From the NCBI RefSeq assembly GCF_040939455.1, contig NC_134120.1, forward strand, positions 15,173,501 through 15,237,500: a DNA stretch of 64,000 nt, given 5' to 3'. The notes beneath the pieces are model-generated. The model did no database searches and had not been told where the DNA came from. It worked only from the letters and a program-made list of their open reading frames with translations. The translations under genes and the position numbers were made by a program. This DNA comes from Microcebus murinus. Lineage: Eukaryota; Chordata; Mammalia; Primates; Cheirogaleidae. Positions 40,499 through 53,078 of this stretch are shown here, one piece after another (the stretch's first letter is position 1; each line of letters opens with the position of its first letter).

Positions 40499-43400
40499 GT
40501 GAGTACATGCTACTACATTTCCCTTTAAAAGCAAAAGAAATTCGCTCTTGGTCATGCCTTCTTCGGTTCCCAGATTTATTTCTCTTTGCTTTTTAAGACA
40601 CCTTTCCTTTTACTGTTTACCTCTATCCTGAGGAAAGGCTGTTTTACTCAAGGGAACATTCCCGTAGCATCAGCGGCCGCTCTGTTCTATATTCTACACG
40701 TATGGATGGAAACGAAAAGTGATTAGTGAATCTATACGTCCTTCTTAAAGCGGTTTAACACTTGCTGGTCTAGGCACGTTTTAATTGACCTCAATTTAAT
40801 TGTTCAAATGAAAACTGGTGAGTCTAACTAGCTTTACAGGCTTTCTGAAATTTACCCTCCTAGCAAGAAGAAAGTTCTCAAATTATAACAATTCATATTT
40901 TATAACTAGAAAAGGGCCCTAAAGAACATACAGTGTATCCTCCTTGATGTTATTCGTGCAGAAAGACCAGAAAGCACATCATGACAACAATGTTGTAAGA
41001 TTTGGCTTATCAAAGACTATGAATAGATTTGTGGACTGTTTATTATGAAAATTCTAAACATAAGAAAAGTAGAATAGTATGACAAACACCCATATATACG
41101 TATGACATAAAGTCAACAATTAACATTTTACCATATTTGCTGATATATAAATAGATGATAGCTAATAATTTTCAAAGTAAATTACAGTTATCATGATACT
41201 TCACCCATAAATACTTTAGCCATCCACCTCCAAAAACTAAGGGCATTCTCCTGGCTATATAAAATGTAACAAGAATATATAAGATATTCACAACATTTTA
41301 GTTGTGTATAGTAGAATGTGAATATCACCAACAATTTTTCACTACTTGAAGACTGATTCTTAAATAAGTGTAATCTATGTATAATTTTTTAAAGTTTAAG
41401 GTAAAATTAACTTGAGTCTTTTACTAGTCAACTAAGAATTGAAACATCAAATCTAGAGGTTAAATGTTCATCATATGTCTCAAAAGAAAAGTATTTCTTT
41501 TTTGCCACCATGGCTATTTTGCTAATGATCAATTACATAATAGTTGCCTAAGTCCTCTTGCTAAGATGATTATAGGTGAAAAGGTTAACGACCTGAAGGA
41601 AACTAAGAAAGTACAAAGTACGTTTAGTGGAAACCTTGTCTATTGTATTTTTCTGAAAGAAAGTGTGGCTTATAAACTACCTAGAATGTATTATGCTTGG
41701 CTCTGCAGTAGATTAAAGTTAGTTTTTTTTAAAAAAAAGTAAGTGCCACTACAGAAATGATATTGGTGCTAAGATGTGGGCAAAAGAAGCAGCATTCCTT
41801 GAGTATTGGCTGGTTTTGCCTAGGGCATGTAAAAGTAGAAAAGCTGTAAAAGAAAAATAAGTACAGTATAATAACTAGAACAATAACACCAAACATTCTC
41901 AGCTCAAGTAGACTAATGAAAATGGTCAGAAATGTAGACTATATACCTAATCATGCAAAATATCACTTAATACATCCAAGCAATACATCTGATCATAGAT
42001 ATGGTATCTGATTAATATCCTAATTTTAAAAAATTTTATATCTAGACAGATCAAAGCTCAAAATGGTTAAGTGGTGTGGTCAAGCAGTAGATTGCATTGT
42101 CAACTACTCAACTTTTCCTGTGTGTATGTGTAAGAACATTAGAAATTTATGTCATCACCCAATTTAAGAGCTGATAGCAGGACAGTAGGGCAGCCTACTT
42201 CCCTACTGCAAAGAGGGATGACTTCCAGTCCATTGCTTGAGTTTTTAAGAGCTTCATCACCTAGAATGCAACATGTAGGAGGTATCAAAAATGTTCATCA
42301 CAAGTTAAATGCAGAGAGAATTACAGACAGTACAGTATATATACTAATTAAAATGACTATTAGCAAATAAAAACCTCCTAAACCTGTCCTCATCATTTTA
42401 GAAAAGTGGGGGGATTGACTCTACTAATTGTACATGAAAAGCTACTTAACAATGTACTCTACTGCACATTCATTTTTATTTTCCTTCTGTGTTCAATTTT
42501 TTTTTTTTTTACTACTTGTACCATGAGTACTGAACGAGGTCTATACCTAAATAGAATGTTTGGAAAGGAAATAAAAGGATAGTCTGTTTATCCCTCCATT
42601 TTTCCATATTATAACACCCCTTTGCCTTAGTGATGGTTCAGTAATTGCTTTGGTACCATTTGTTACTTGACTCTGATCTTTGCTTTATTCAATAATTGTT
42701 TGGATCCCTACTATGGGCCTGGCATAGCAAGGAATGTACTGAGATGCAAGACATGGGTTTTCTTCTGCAGGAATTTACCCTTTGCTTTGGGGAGACAAGC
42801 TTCACGTGACTATAAACAGAGCAAACAGTTTTCCTGAGTGATTTGTAGACTGGCTCTGGAGGACTGGAAGCTGAGTCTGTGTGGCATTAGGATCACCAAG
42901 GGAATCAATGGAGTTTATATAGTTATTTGCTTTTCCACAAAGGTGCCAAAATAATCAGGTGTGGAAAAGAAAGTCTTTTCAACAATTGATGCAGAAGCAA
43001 CTAAAAAAACATTGAACTTTGACCCCTACCCTCTATGCACAAAAATTAATTTGATGTGCATCATACACCTAAACATAAAAGCTAAAATTATAAAGCTTTT
43101 AGAAAAAAACCATAGAATTTCTTTGCAACTTGGAAGTAGGTAAAGGTTTCTTTATCATGACCAAGAAAACAATGATCATAAAATTTTTAAATGATAAATT
43201 TGACACTAAATTAAAAAACTTTGTACATTAAAAGACACCATGAAGAAAATGCATAGGCAAGCCACAGAAAATATTTGCAAAACATATATCTGACAAAGGA
43301 CTGGGATCTAGTATACATGAAGAACTACTATTCAATAATAAAAGAAAAAAATGGGCAAAAGATTTGAACAAATACTTCAGAAAGATATATACACAGCCAA

Positions 43401-46400
43401 TTAGTACATGAAAAAGCTGCTTAATGTCATTATTTGTCTTGGAAGTGGAAAAAATTAAAGTCATAGTAAGGTGCCACTACATACACACCAGGATAGCCAA
43501 AATTAAAAAGACCAGAAATAACAAATGTTGGCCAAAATGTGAAAGCCCAAGAACTCTTGTTCCAGGTGTTGAGATATAAGATAATACAGACACTTTGGGA
43601 AAAGATCTGCCCATTTCTTATAAAACTAAATGTACTCAACTAAGTTACCCTAGAACCCAGCAATTCTAAGTCTAGATATTTACCTAGAAGAAATGAAAAT
43701 CTATGTCCACAGAAAGAAACTGGTGCAACAATATTCATAGCAGCTTCATTCACCATATCCCAAAATAGGAAATAGCGTGGGTGTCCATCAATAAGAGAAT
43801 GACAAGAAAAACTGTGATATATTGGTACACACAATAGAATACTACTCAGCAGTAACAAGGAACAAACTACTGATAAATAAAACAACATGAGTGAATCTCA
43901 AAAGCTTTTATGTGGAAAAAAGGGTTACACAAAAGAAGATGAACTGTATGGTTTAATATTTATGAATTTCTAGAAATGGTAAACAAAACTATGGTAGAAA
44001 AAGAATGCTGGTTGCTTCTAGGACTGGCTAGGACTGTGGGGGGAGGCATTGATTGAGAATGAGAACGAGGGAATTTCCCCAGGTGAGAGTAATGTTTTTT
44101 AGCTTGGTAAGAGTTTGGCTCAGTGCATTTGGGGGATCACCAAATGGTATGCATAAGTTTGTGCATTGAATTGCATGCAAATTTTGCTTCACAAGAAAAA
44201 AAGATCTGTAAACAAACATTTTGCACTAGTTAATGATAGACGTGTTGAAGTGTCTGGGGGAAAGTGTGCTAATTTCTGCAACTTTGAAATGCATCAAAAA
44301 TAAAAATGGATAAATAAATGGATAGAAGGAGAAATATGTGATGAAACGTATAGTGAGATGCAAATTGTAGACTCTGGAGGGTGGGTATATGGATTTCACT
44401 GCAAAATTCCTTCAACTTTTCGGTACATTTGAAAGTTTTCATAGTAAAATTTTGGGAGTTAAACACCAGCTTCCTGCTCATGCCGCAGGTTGCTAATCTC
44501 ATAGATCACTTTATTCTACTTCTCCCAAACTAGAAGGTTGAACCCGATGCTCCCACACGCCTATTCCAGACCTGAAGTTCTGTGAATGGAAATGAGTTCA
44601 GAGAACACCTGAGCCCAGGACCTGGCGACCAGTAGTTTAATCTGTTTGCTTCAGACCCAGCCCTTCCTTATTCTCAGTCTTTTGTGTAATAGTTAAGATT
44701 ATTTCAAAGTTTGTAGTCAAGAAATAGAAATCGCTGGGATTGGTGGCTCGTGCCTGTTATCCCATCGCTTTGGGAGGACAAGGCAGGAAGATCGCTTGTG
44801 GCCAGGAATTAGAGATCAGCCTGGGCATCATAGCGAGACCCTCACCCATCTTTACAAAAATCTTTTTTAAATTAGCTAGGACTGGTGATGCGTGCCTGTA
44901 GCCCGAGCTACACAGGAGCCTGAGGCAGGAGGATCACCTGAGCCCAGAAATCCAAGGCTGCAGTGAGCTATGATCGAGCCACTGCACTCCAGCCTGGGTG
45001 ACAGAGTGAAAGCCTGTCTCAAAATAAAAAAGAAATAGAAATCAGTTTTCACCTGAAAATGAAAACAGGGGATTTTATTTGAGTACAAATAATGTTTTCT
45101 GCAAAGATACTTCACTAAATCTATGAGCAGAAATCCCACCAGGCCTCACATGGGCCTAAACTAGGAAGCAGCAGGCGGTGGAGAAGCCCTGAGCGCTCTT
45201 TCTCCATCTCTTGCTGAAGCTCCTACCTGCTCGTGCTGCTGTTCTTTCTCAGCAGCCAGCTTGCTCTCTCTGTTACTCAGACCACAGAGCTGGTGGAAGA
45301 TGACAGCTAGGGGCCTCCAAGTCCACCTGTTACAGTTCTAGCCACATTGCAAGTGTCCGTCTTTCTGAGTCCTCATCCTAAATTCCCAATGAAGCGATTT
45401 TGTTTACTCAGTGTGGTCCGACCTAGTGTAGCCAGAGGGCAGGGCCACGTGTCTACATTTAGGCACCAAGGAAGCACTTCTGTGGGCAGCGGGGAAGGAA
45501 GGCGGTTCTTGTAAGTTTTGCAAACATCCCCAAAGGTGTCTGCTTTTTGTCTGTGTTGAGCAAGGACGTCCATTTCAAACCAGCGTCCTCATGAATCCAG
45601 TCGGGTCACACACAGAGCAGGACCCCAGTCTGGCATTATGGAAATCTACCCTACCTTGTTTGGGGATACCTCCTTCCAATTGGGGAAGGAGTACTTGTCT
45701 AAATTGGGGTGTGGATTGGGGTACAATGAAGGGAGACAGCTTTATAGACTATCCCCTAATACCATGGGCCTCCAAAGTACCTCCTGGTCCTGGGTACTAC
45801 AACCCTGTTTCAGCTTGTGTAACAGTCACTTGGGGAGCTTGTTAAAAATATAGTTTTTCCTCACCTGCATGCGGGATTCTAATGCAACAAGACTGGAATC
45901 AGGCCCAGGGAGTGCCCAGGTGATTCTGAGGCCTTAGGCCGCGGCCATACAGACCACGGGCAGCTCTACCTTAGGAATAATCACCCTGCCCCTCTCCTGG
46001 TTTGCATCCTAAAGAGACTCCCAGAACCAAGTTGTCTTTGGGATTTAGGGGTCTGTACTGTGTTATGATGGTGGAGTATGGACAAAGAGGCAGGTGTTTG
46101 GTGAAAATCCCATATTTGCTAGGTGTCTGCTGGCAGCCAGAATTCGGAAGGTAAATCCCAGCGTCCGTCCCCTCTGAGCAAGCAGCAGCTGGAACGTCCT
46201 TAGCTCTCTATGTCCTTCTGATCCTTGATTCTACCCTTTAACTTTTAGGATGGAAAGAGATGCTGCATTTACACAAAAAAAAGCAGAGAGGGCGTGCCTT
46301 AGAGTTCATCTCAGAGAAAAGTACAGGCTCCCGAAGGTAAGACTGTTACTGGACACAGTAAACATCTAATCGTTTCTTATTAAATACAAGACAGAGCGTG

Positions 46401-49400
46401 TTTATCAGCAAAGAATCGTGTTCATGGAAACATATATGTGTGTGTGTTAACCTTAATTGAGGTGTTTGATGTAGTGAAAAGAACATTGAACTAGGAGTGC
46501 ATAAAAATTTGATTCCAGTTTTTAACTGAATCTCTATGAACTATTTTTGCACAAAAAACAGAGTTAATACCTATAGATGACATTTTTGTATAAATGTATC
46601 TAATGAATATAGAACTTTTCTATATAAATACACCGTGGGGATAATAATGACAGCTGATGTTTGTTGAGCTCCTTCTAGGTGCCAGGCAATGTGCTTTGCA
46701 TGAGGTTCACTTAGGTTCTATCATCACCTCCTTGTTACTGTAGAGCAGACATCCTCAAACTATGGCCCTCGGGCCACGTGCCACCCACTGAGGACATTTA
46801 TCCGACCCTCCGGGTGTTTTTGCCGAAGCTGCCTGTCCTGCTTAGCAGCCGACTAGTCCCGGGCCCACAGTGCGCACTCTCCAACGGTCTGAGGGACAGT
46901 GAACTGGCCCCCTGTTTAAAAAGTTTGAGGACCCCTGCTGTAGAGGAAGCAGGCATATAGAAAGTAAGCATGCCAGAGCCCAGCCAGCCAGGAAAGTCAG
47001 AGCTCAGGGTCTTAAATTCTGGGATATTCTGCCTCTATTTGAAAGGAATGATTGATTGCTGAGTTTGGGAGACAATGTCACCTGGCACACCCTTGTCCAT
47101 CTCAGTGCTGGCTGAGAGGAGGACTGTCTGTAGGGTCTGGTCGAGTGATTTACTGGTGGGAGGAGGATGCGTCGACATGTTATGGCAGGTGGCTCAGATG
47201 TGCTGTTCCAGGGCTTGTATGGAATGGTGACAGAGGGCCCTGCACTTTGCTACTCTGGCTCATTTCTTCTGTCCCCATTGCCCACTACTACCTGGGGGGC
47301 TGCAATATCCTCTAACTGACTCCACCTTCCCCTTCTGGGTTGCCTGCTGAACTTCATATTCCAAAGACGCACCATGCCTTAGAGAACATCTTCCATCTGG
47401 AGACACCAAACTAAAGATCCCCCCAGAGCTCATGATCTCCCCCCAAGTATGAGAGCCACCTCTAAGTCTGGGTGGTCTAGAAAGCACTCATAAACCAATT
47501 CCTTCAATGAGTCCTCTGCAGATCCCCCAGAAAAAGCTGATTTCAGAAACTCCAAGCACTGACCAAGGGAGAGACCACTGGCCGTGCAAGGTCACTGCTG
47601 AAATCACCAGAGTTAAACATCCCCCGCCTGTGGGAGAGGTTGGCCCCTAAGAGGCCCAGGGAACCCAGGTTCTGCTCTCAGTGAGGAGAGGACAGACTTG
47701 CAAACAATGAATTTGGAAAAGAAAGCCTTGGTTTTCCTACTCTACCACCCTTTCAGGTTTAATATTTTTTCCCACCATGCTTGCATTTTGGAGGAGTGAA
47801 GCACTTCTAAGCACTGTCCTTTCTACTCTCATTGTCTGGTGAATTTCCTGAAACTCCCTGGCATGTCACGGGCTCTCTTTAGCAATGTGGCCTTCCCCTA
47901 GGCAGGAAGCCTGAGTCAGATTCAAGCTGCTGTGCTAAAGCCCCTTTCCCCCACTCTCATGGCTCCATCTGATTAAAGCACCACAAATCTTGTTTAAGAT
48001 GAAGCTTAAATTTAATACACACACACTACACACACATGTACATGATTAGCTGGGCATGCATCATCCAAAAAGGTTGGGCTTTTTAAGGCTTTATTTTTGA
48101 CAACTGTTATTTTTTATAGGGATCTAAGAAGAATTGGGTTTCAGTTATGGCTCTGTCTCTGTGACATGGTGTAACTTCAGATGGCTTTCAAAAATACCTG
48201 AGCCTGTTTCCTCCCTATAAAATGAGGGCAATAGTACCTAACTTCACAGGGTCTTTGTCTGAGATAATACAATGTAAAGGACCTAGCATAGGGCCTGATG
48301 AATGATAAGAGCTCAATAGGTGACAGCTCTTGTTATTGCTGTTATGATATCTGTGCACAAACATCCTTACTAACAACTAGAGGTCTTGAGGACCATAAAC
48401 ACACTTGTGTGTAATGAATGTAACAACTCAAGGCCCCTGAACCTCAAAACTGAGCTTTTGATTTTTTTGCTGCTTCTCATGGTGAGTCGGTGGTCTTGCT
48501 CATTTCCGGATCCTCAGGGGTGAACACTTTTAGGCTTAGAGGCAAGGTTTAGATGCTCTTCAGAGACAAAATAATTCCCAAATCTCTATGCCGAGTCATC
48601 CTTTGGGACAAGAGACTTTCCAACAGACACTGTGGACAGGGGAAAGAATTACAGGCATGAAATGTGTAAATTCCCATCTTCCCTGGAGAATGATAGTAAC
48701 TATATCTCCTTTGGCCACTGCTCCCTAAAGCCAGCTGGGGAATGGGGAGACATGAAGAAAGTTGATAAATTAACAGTGGAACCCAGTATCTTTCATTGCA
48801 TGGCTCCCCGATGCTCACATACCCCCTTTTCTGTAGCTGTTTCAAATGCACATAATACCATTGAGAATCTTGCCTGATTTTTTTCATGGACCCAAAAGAG
48901 ACCTTGGAGTTCATTTAATAATCTAATTCCACCGCTGCCTCGTTTTAGACCCGAGGAAACGCTAGCCCAGGAGGGTTAAGTAGCTTTGCAATAACCCACA
49001 CCTACTGAGCGACAGAACCAAGATTGGAACTCAGGCCCCCCGACCATGGAAAAGAGACACTTAACTCACAAAAGAATTCGAACACAGCTCCCTCTCTCCC
49101 CAAAGTGTCTGCTCTTTCTGCTCTTAATATTTGAGCTGTCCCAAAAGACTTTAGGGCAGTTTTGAATTCTACATGGCTTGGAACTGCCCCAAGATGTTTT
49201 GGACAAACCACACTGCCTCACTATTTCACGGAGGTGTCCCTGAGCTCCCCCCCCCCCAGCAGCTGGGGGAGCACCTCCTTCCTTCTCCTGTGTCTTCTGA
49301 TGGTTGGACCCGACACCTGTGAGTCACTGCCTGAATTCCAAATACAATCCAAGTAGATAGATGACAATCTCATTTGAAAGCATTCCACACTTCATTGTCC

Positions 49401-52400
49401 ATTTCAAAGTTTACTTTCAGATGAGGCTCCCCACTCCCCTGGGGCATTTTTATATTTGGTTGCATTTTGTAAATAAAAATGGATCCTACACACAATGTTG
49501 CAAGAATTCACCTATGGTGTGAAAAATATCAAAAATACGAATAACACAATTGCCTGCTTTTTGTAAAGCACATGGACATTCTACTCCAGTGTAGCTCTCC
49601 ATAAAAACAGAACTTAATAGAAACCATCCAGTAAAAACCCAGCCAGAGCATAATCCACTTAGTCCAGATGTGGCCAACCTCCCATCCCTGCGCACTCGGT
49701 GCGCTTGCAGTCCCGCCGCACCCTTGTGGCCTCCTCAGCACCCTGCGTTGTCACCTGTCATGTGTTGCCTTCCGCCCCATCCCCGCCCACCGAGGGGGCT
49801 CTGGGTGCAGTGGCGAGAAAGAGGCTGTGAAGTCAGACAGGTTTCCACCGGCGGCTCCCTCTGTGCAGAGCAGCGGCGCCTGCCCCAGCCACAGCCCCGC
49901 GCGAGCGCCGGTGCGCGGCGGCCGCCACCTGCGCGCCCCGGTCCCCGACGCCGGGCGCCCCCTCGCGTTCCCAGGCGCAGCGGCCACCGGCGTCCCCGCG
50001 GACCAGGCAGCACCCGCGCTGTGGGTCGTGGCAGGACCAGGGCGGGGCAGAACTAAAGTTCTGGAAGTGACTTAAAAAAAAAAAAAAGTCCATTATTTCG
50101 ATATTAAAGACCAGATTGCACATTTCAATCCTCCCATGGTACACTGGGAAAGAGAGCTAGCAAACAACCCGGGATTAGCTGTGGCCACAGTAACCAGGCT
50201 GGTGAGAGATTTTGAAATGACAGCAATTGAGGACGAGTTGAAGGAATTGGAACATTCGGACTTGAGAGGAGATGGCTGGGGAAATGGAGCATAGGGGGCA
50301 TAATCATTTCCCAGGCCTTGAATGCCGTGCTTTTATTCCAATACTGAACTCACTTTTACTCCAGTACTGAACCACTTACCCAGCGTGGCTGGCACTGCTG
50401 GTCGTTACTGACCTGTGGGCAGCTCCGAGGTCTTTCTTGGATCATGCAGAGGAAGGCTTCACGGTGGAACTTGGAGAATGCCACCAGCACGCCACAGTGG
50501 GAATCTGAGTTGTAGGTTTTTGTCTCCTAGGTTCTTCAGTCATTACACGGGTCCCCTCCATGGGGCTCGGCATCTGGGGTCATGTGAGGAACATGCCAAC
50601 CATCGCTCCCCACCCCCTCTAAGTTCTCTCCCTAGGACAGATCTGGGGTCCTGGATGACCACAGTACTTTGACTCCTGGACTCCAGTGTCTGAATGGTAT
50701 TTCTCTTTTGTTAGACTTATTTGCTACATTCAGAAAAGCACACACCATAGACGTGCACCCAACACATAATGGCAAGGTAACACATGTAAATTCAGGGATG
50801 GCCAAAGGTCACAAAGCTTACTGTGACAGATGGGGACTTGAGCTTCCTTATTCTCATCCAGTACTTTTTCATGCCCCATTCTCCCCACAACCCCTCTCAA
50901 CTGTGCCTCGTTCATGGGGGGAGACTTGAAACGTGAACATGCCGTCTAACAAAGAAACTGGCACTGGGCAGACAGCAAGGGTCACCAGGCTTTAGCGAGC
51001 TCCTAATAACCCGCCCGTCCCTGGGAGGTTTGCCAACTACCTAGCCCCATGCCATCCTATAAAAGCCATATTGGGTGAGCAGTTACAGTAATAGTATTAA
51101 CAGTCCACAGGGAACAGGATGAATTTAACACATCCTCCAGCTAACAAGGGGTGACCCCCTGGGCACCCCATTCACAATTCTCCAGCGTCCCCACCACAGC
51201 AGTTACATAACAGCAGGATTCGGTTCTGGGCCCTTCCCTTACCGTGGCCCAACGGGGAGCAGATTTGAGAAAATGTCTTCCCGGGGGCTGTCAGGTCTAA
51301 TGAGGATAACTATGTCACATTTTGGAATTAGAACAGTATTTTCCAAAGAAATTATTTGGCTGGTGTTTCCTGTGAAAGAGAGTTTCACTCTATTGCCGAC
51401 CGGGAAAGCAAATCTGGACTCTTTGAAAAGGAATGACGTAGGCCTTAGGCCTCTAGACAAACAGAGGTCTCGAGTTCCGACTTTATTGTTAATTGTTAAT
51501 GACAATACTATTTGTTGTACTGGGGTCTTTTGATGACCGTTGTTAATTTCAGTAATCAGATAAGTAACCAAACAAGTGCAGTAATCAAACTGCAGTCATC
51601 TGCAGTGGATATGTATGTATCTATACCAGTCATTATAATGTTCACGGACCCACATTAGCCTATGTTGATTTCCTCTTGTTTTCAAATTATAGGTCATTAG
51701 AGGATTAATATGGTGCCCACATTAGATTTGGATCACACTCCACTAATTATTCCCAATCCCATATCTTCAGGTTCTCCTTCTCTACTAGCCTGTCCTTTAT
51801 AAAGGAAGTCAAATCTCTCCCAACTATCAAATGGCAGTTTCTGAGTGAACATGCCTTTCTAGGTATCTTCCCTTAAATGGCTCTGGTTCCCACTGCTCTG
51901 CTGACACCTTCCTTCAGACCGACAGTATCTGTCTATAAATACAGGAGAGAGCTCTGTCATTTTCATTTAATACTGGTGGTTGCTTCCTCTCTGTAGCACT
52001 TGCTCTCCTTAGCTTCTGGACATCACCCTTCTGTTGTTCTCCTTGAACTGTTTCTTCTTCGTCTTTTTCATGGGTTGCCCTTCCCCTGTCTGCCCCTAAA
52101 TTGTGAGATATTCAAGGTTGCTCCCTTGGTCGGCTCTTTTTCTCGCTCGAGTCTGTACATTCTTTCTGGATGGCTGCATCTCGTTGTTGCTTTCCATTAC
52201 TACCTACACGTTGATGACTGTCACACCTGTACCTGCAGCACACACCTTCTCCTGAAATTTCACAACTGCATCCACCCTTACTCGTACCTCACAGGTAGAA
52301 CATGCTCATATCCAAACCCCATGCACTCAGTATCCCCTTGAACCTGCCCCTCCTGCAGGCTTTCCCCCGACAGGTGGCTCCCCTGGCCAGCCTGGCCCCC

Positions 52401-53034
52401 ACACAGGCAGCCAGAATTCACCCTTGACTCTTCCCTCCCCATTCCAGCCTCACACCCAGAAAATCACCAGGCCACCCTGCTTCGCCTCCTGAGTAATTTT
52501 CACCTCATCCCCAATGCAAATCTCATCATCTCTTCCCCTGTTCCTGCGACAGCTCTTGCATAGCTTTTCAACTTCCCCTCAAAACTGAGGTTTCCAAAAT
52601 GCAAATCAGGTCCTGTTCCTTCCCTGTTTCAAAAAAAAATTGGCTTACTATGACTTTTGAGAATAAAGTCCAAACTCCTTGACCTGAACACCATGGCTCC
52701 CATCTTTTCATTTTTCCATGGCCTCACCTCTTGCCTAGACTGGACCTTCCTCCCACTCTGTCCCCTGCACCCTGCTCCCTGTGGCCCTTTCCTTTCTGTA
52801 AGGCTTTGGTCTACTGCCACTTCTTCCAGAACCCTCTATGATCTCCCTCCCCCAACTAATTCTGGATTGGATCATCCTCTTCCACGTTCCCATAACACCT
52901 TGAGTACACATCTCCTATATCATCTTTCAACCCTGAATATTGCCACCTACTACATGTTCCTTAACAAAAGGGGCTGCCTTTTTAATCTTTGTCCTCAATG
53001 CGTAGTGTGGTGCCTGACATACAGAAGTTGCATA

Positions 53035-53078
<44 letters not shown>

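Noticed and set aside
43228..44502. Several minus-strand open frames
   Set aside because: They are antisense to an old, broken L1 fragment and have no independent support.
49668..50075. Open frames of 128-135 codons over the intron 2 CpG island
   Set aside because: Low-complexity Pro/Arg/Ala translations on several frames and both strands at once, as expected from GC-rich DNA. The island itself is reported, the proteins are not.
53042..53072. CA tract considered as a CRISPR-like or functional array
   Set aside because: It is a plain dinucleotide microsatellite in an L2 tail in a vertebrate intron.
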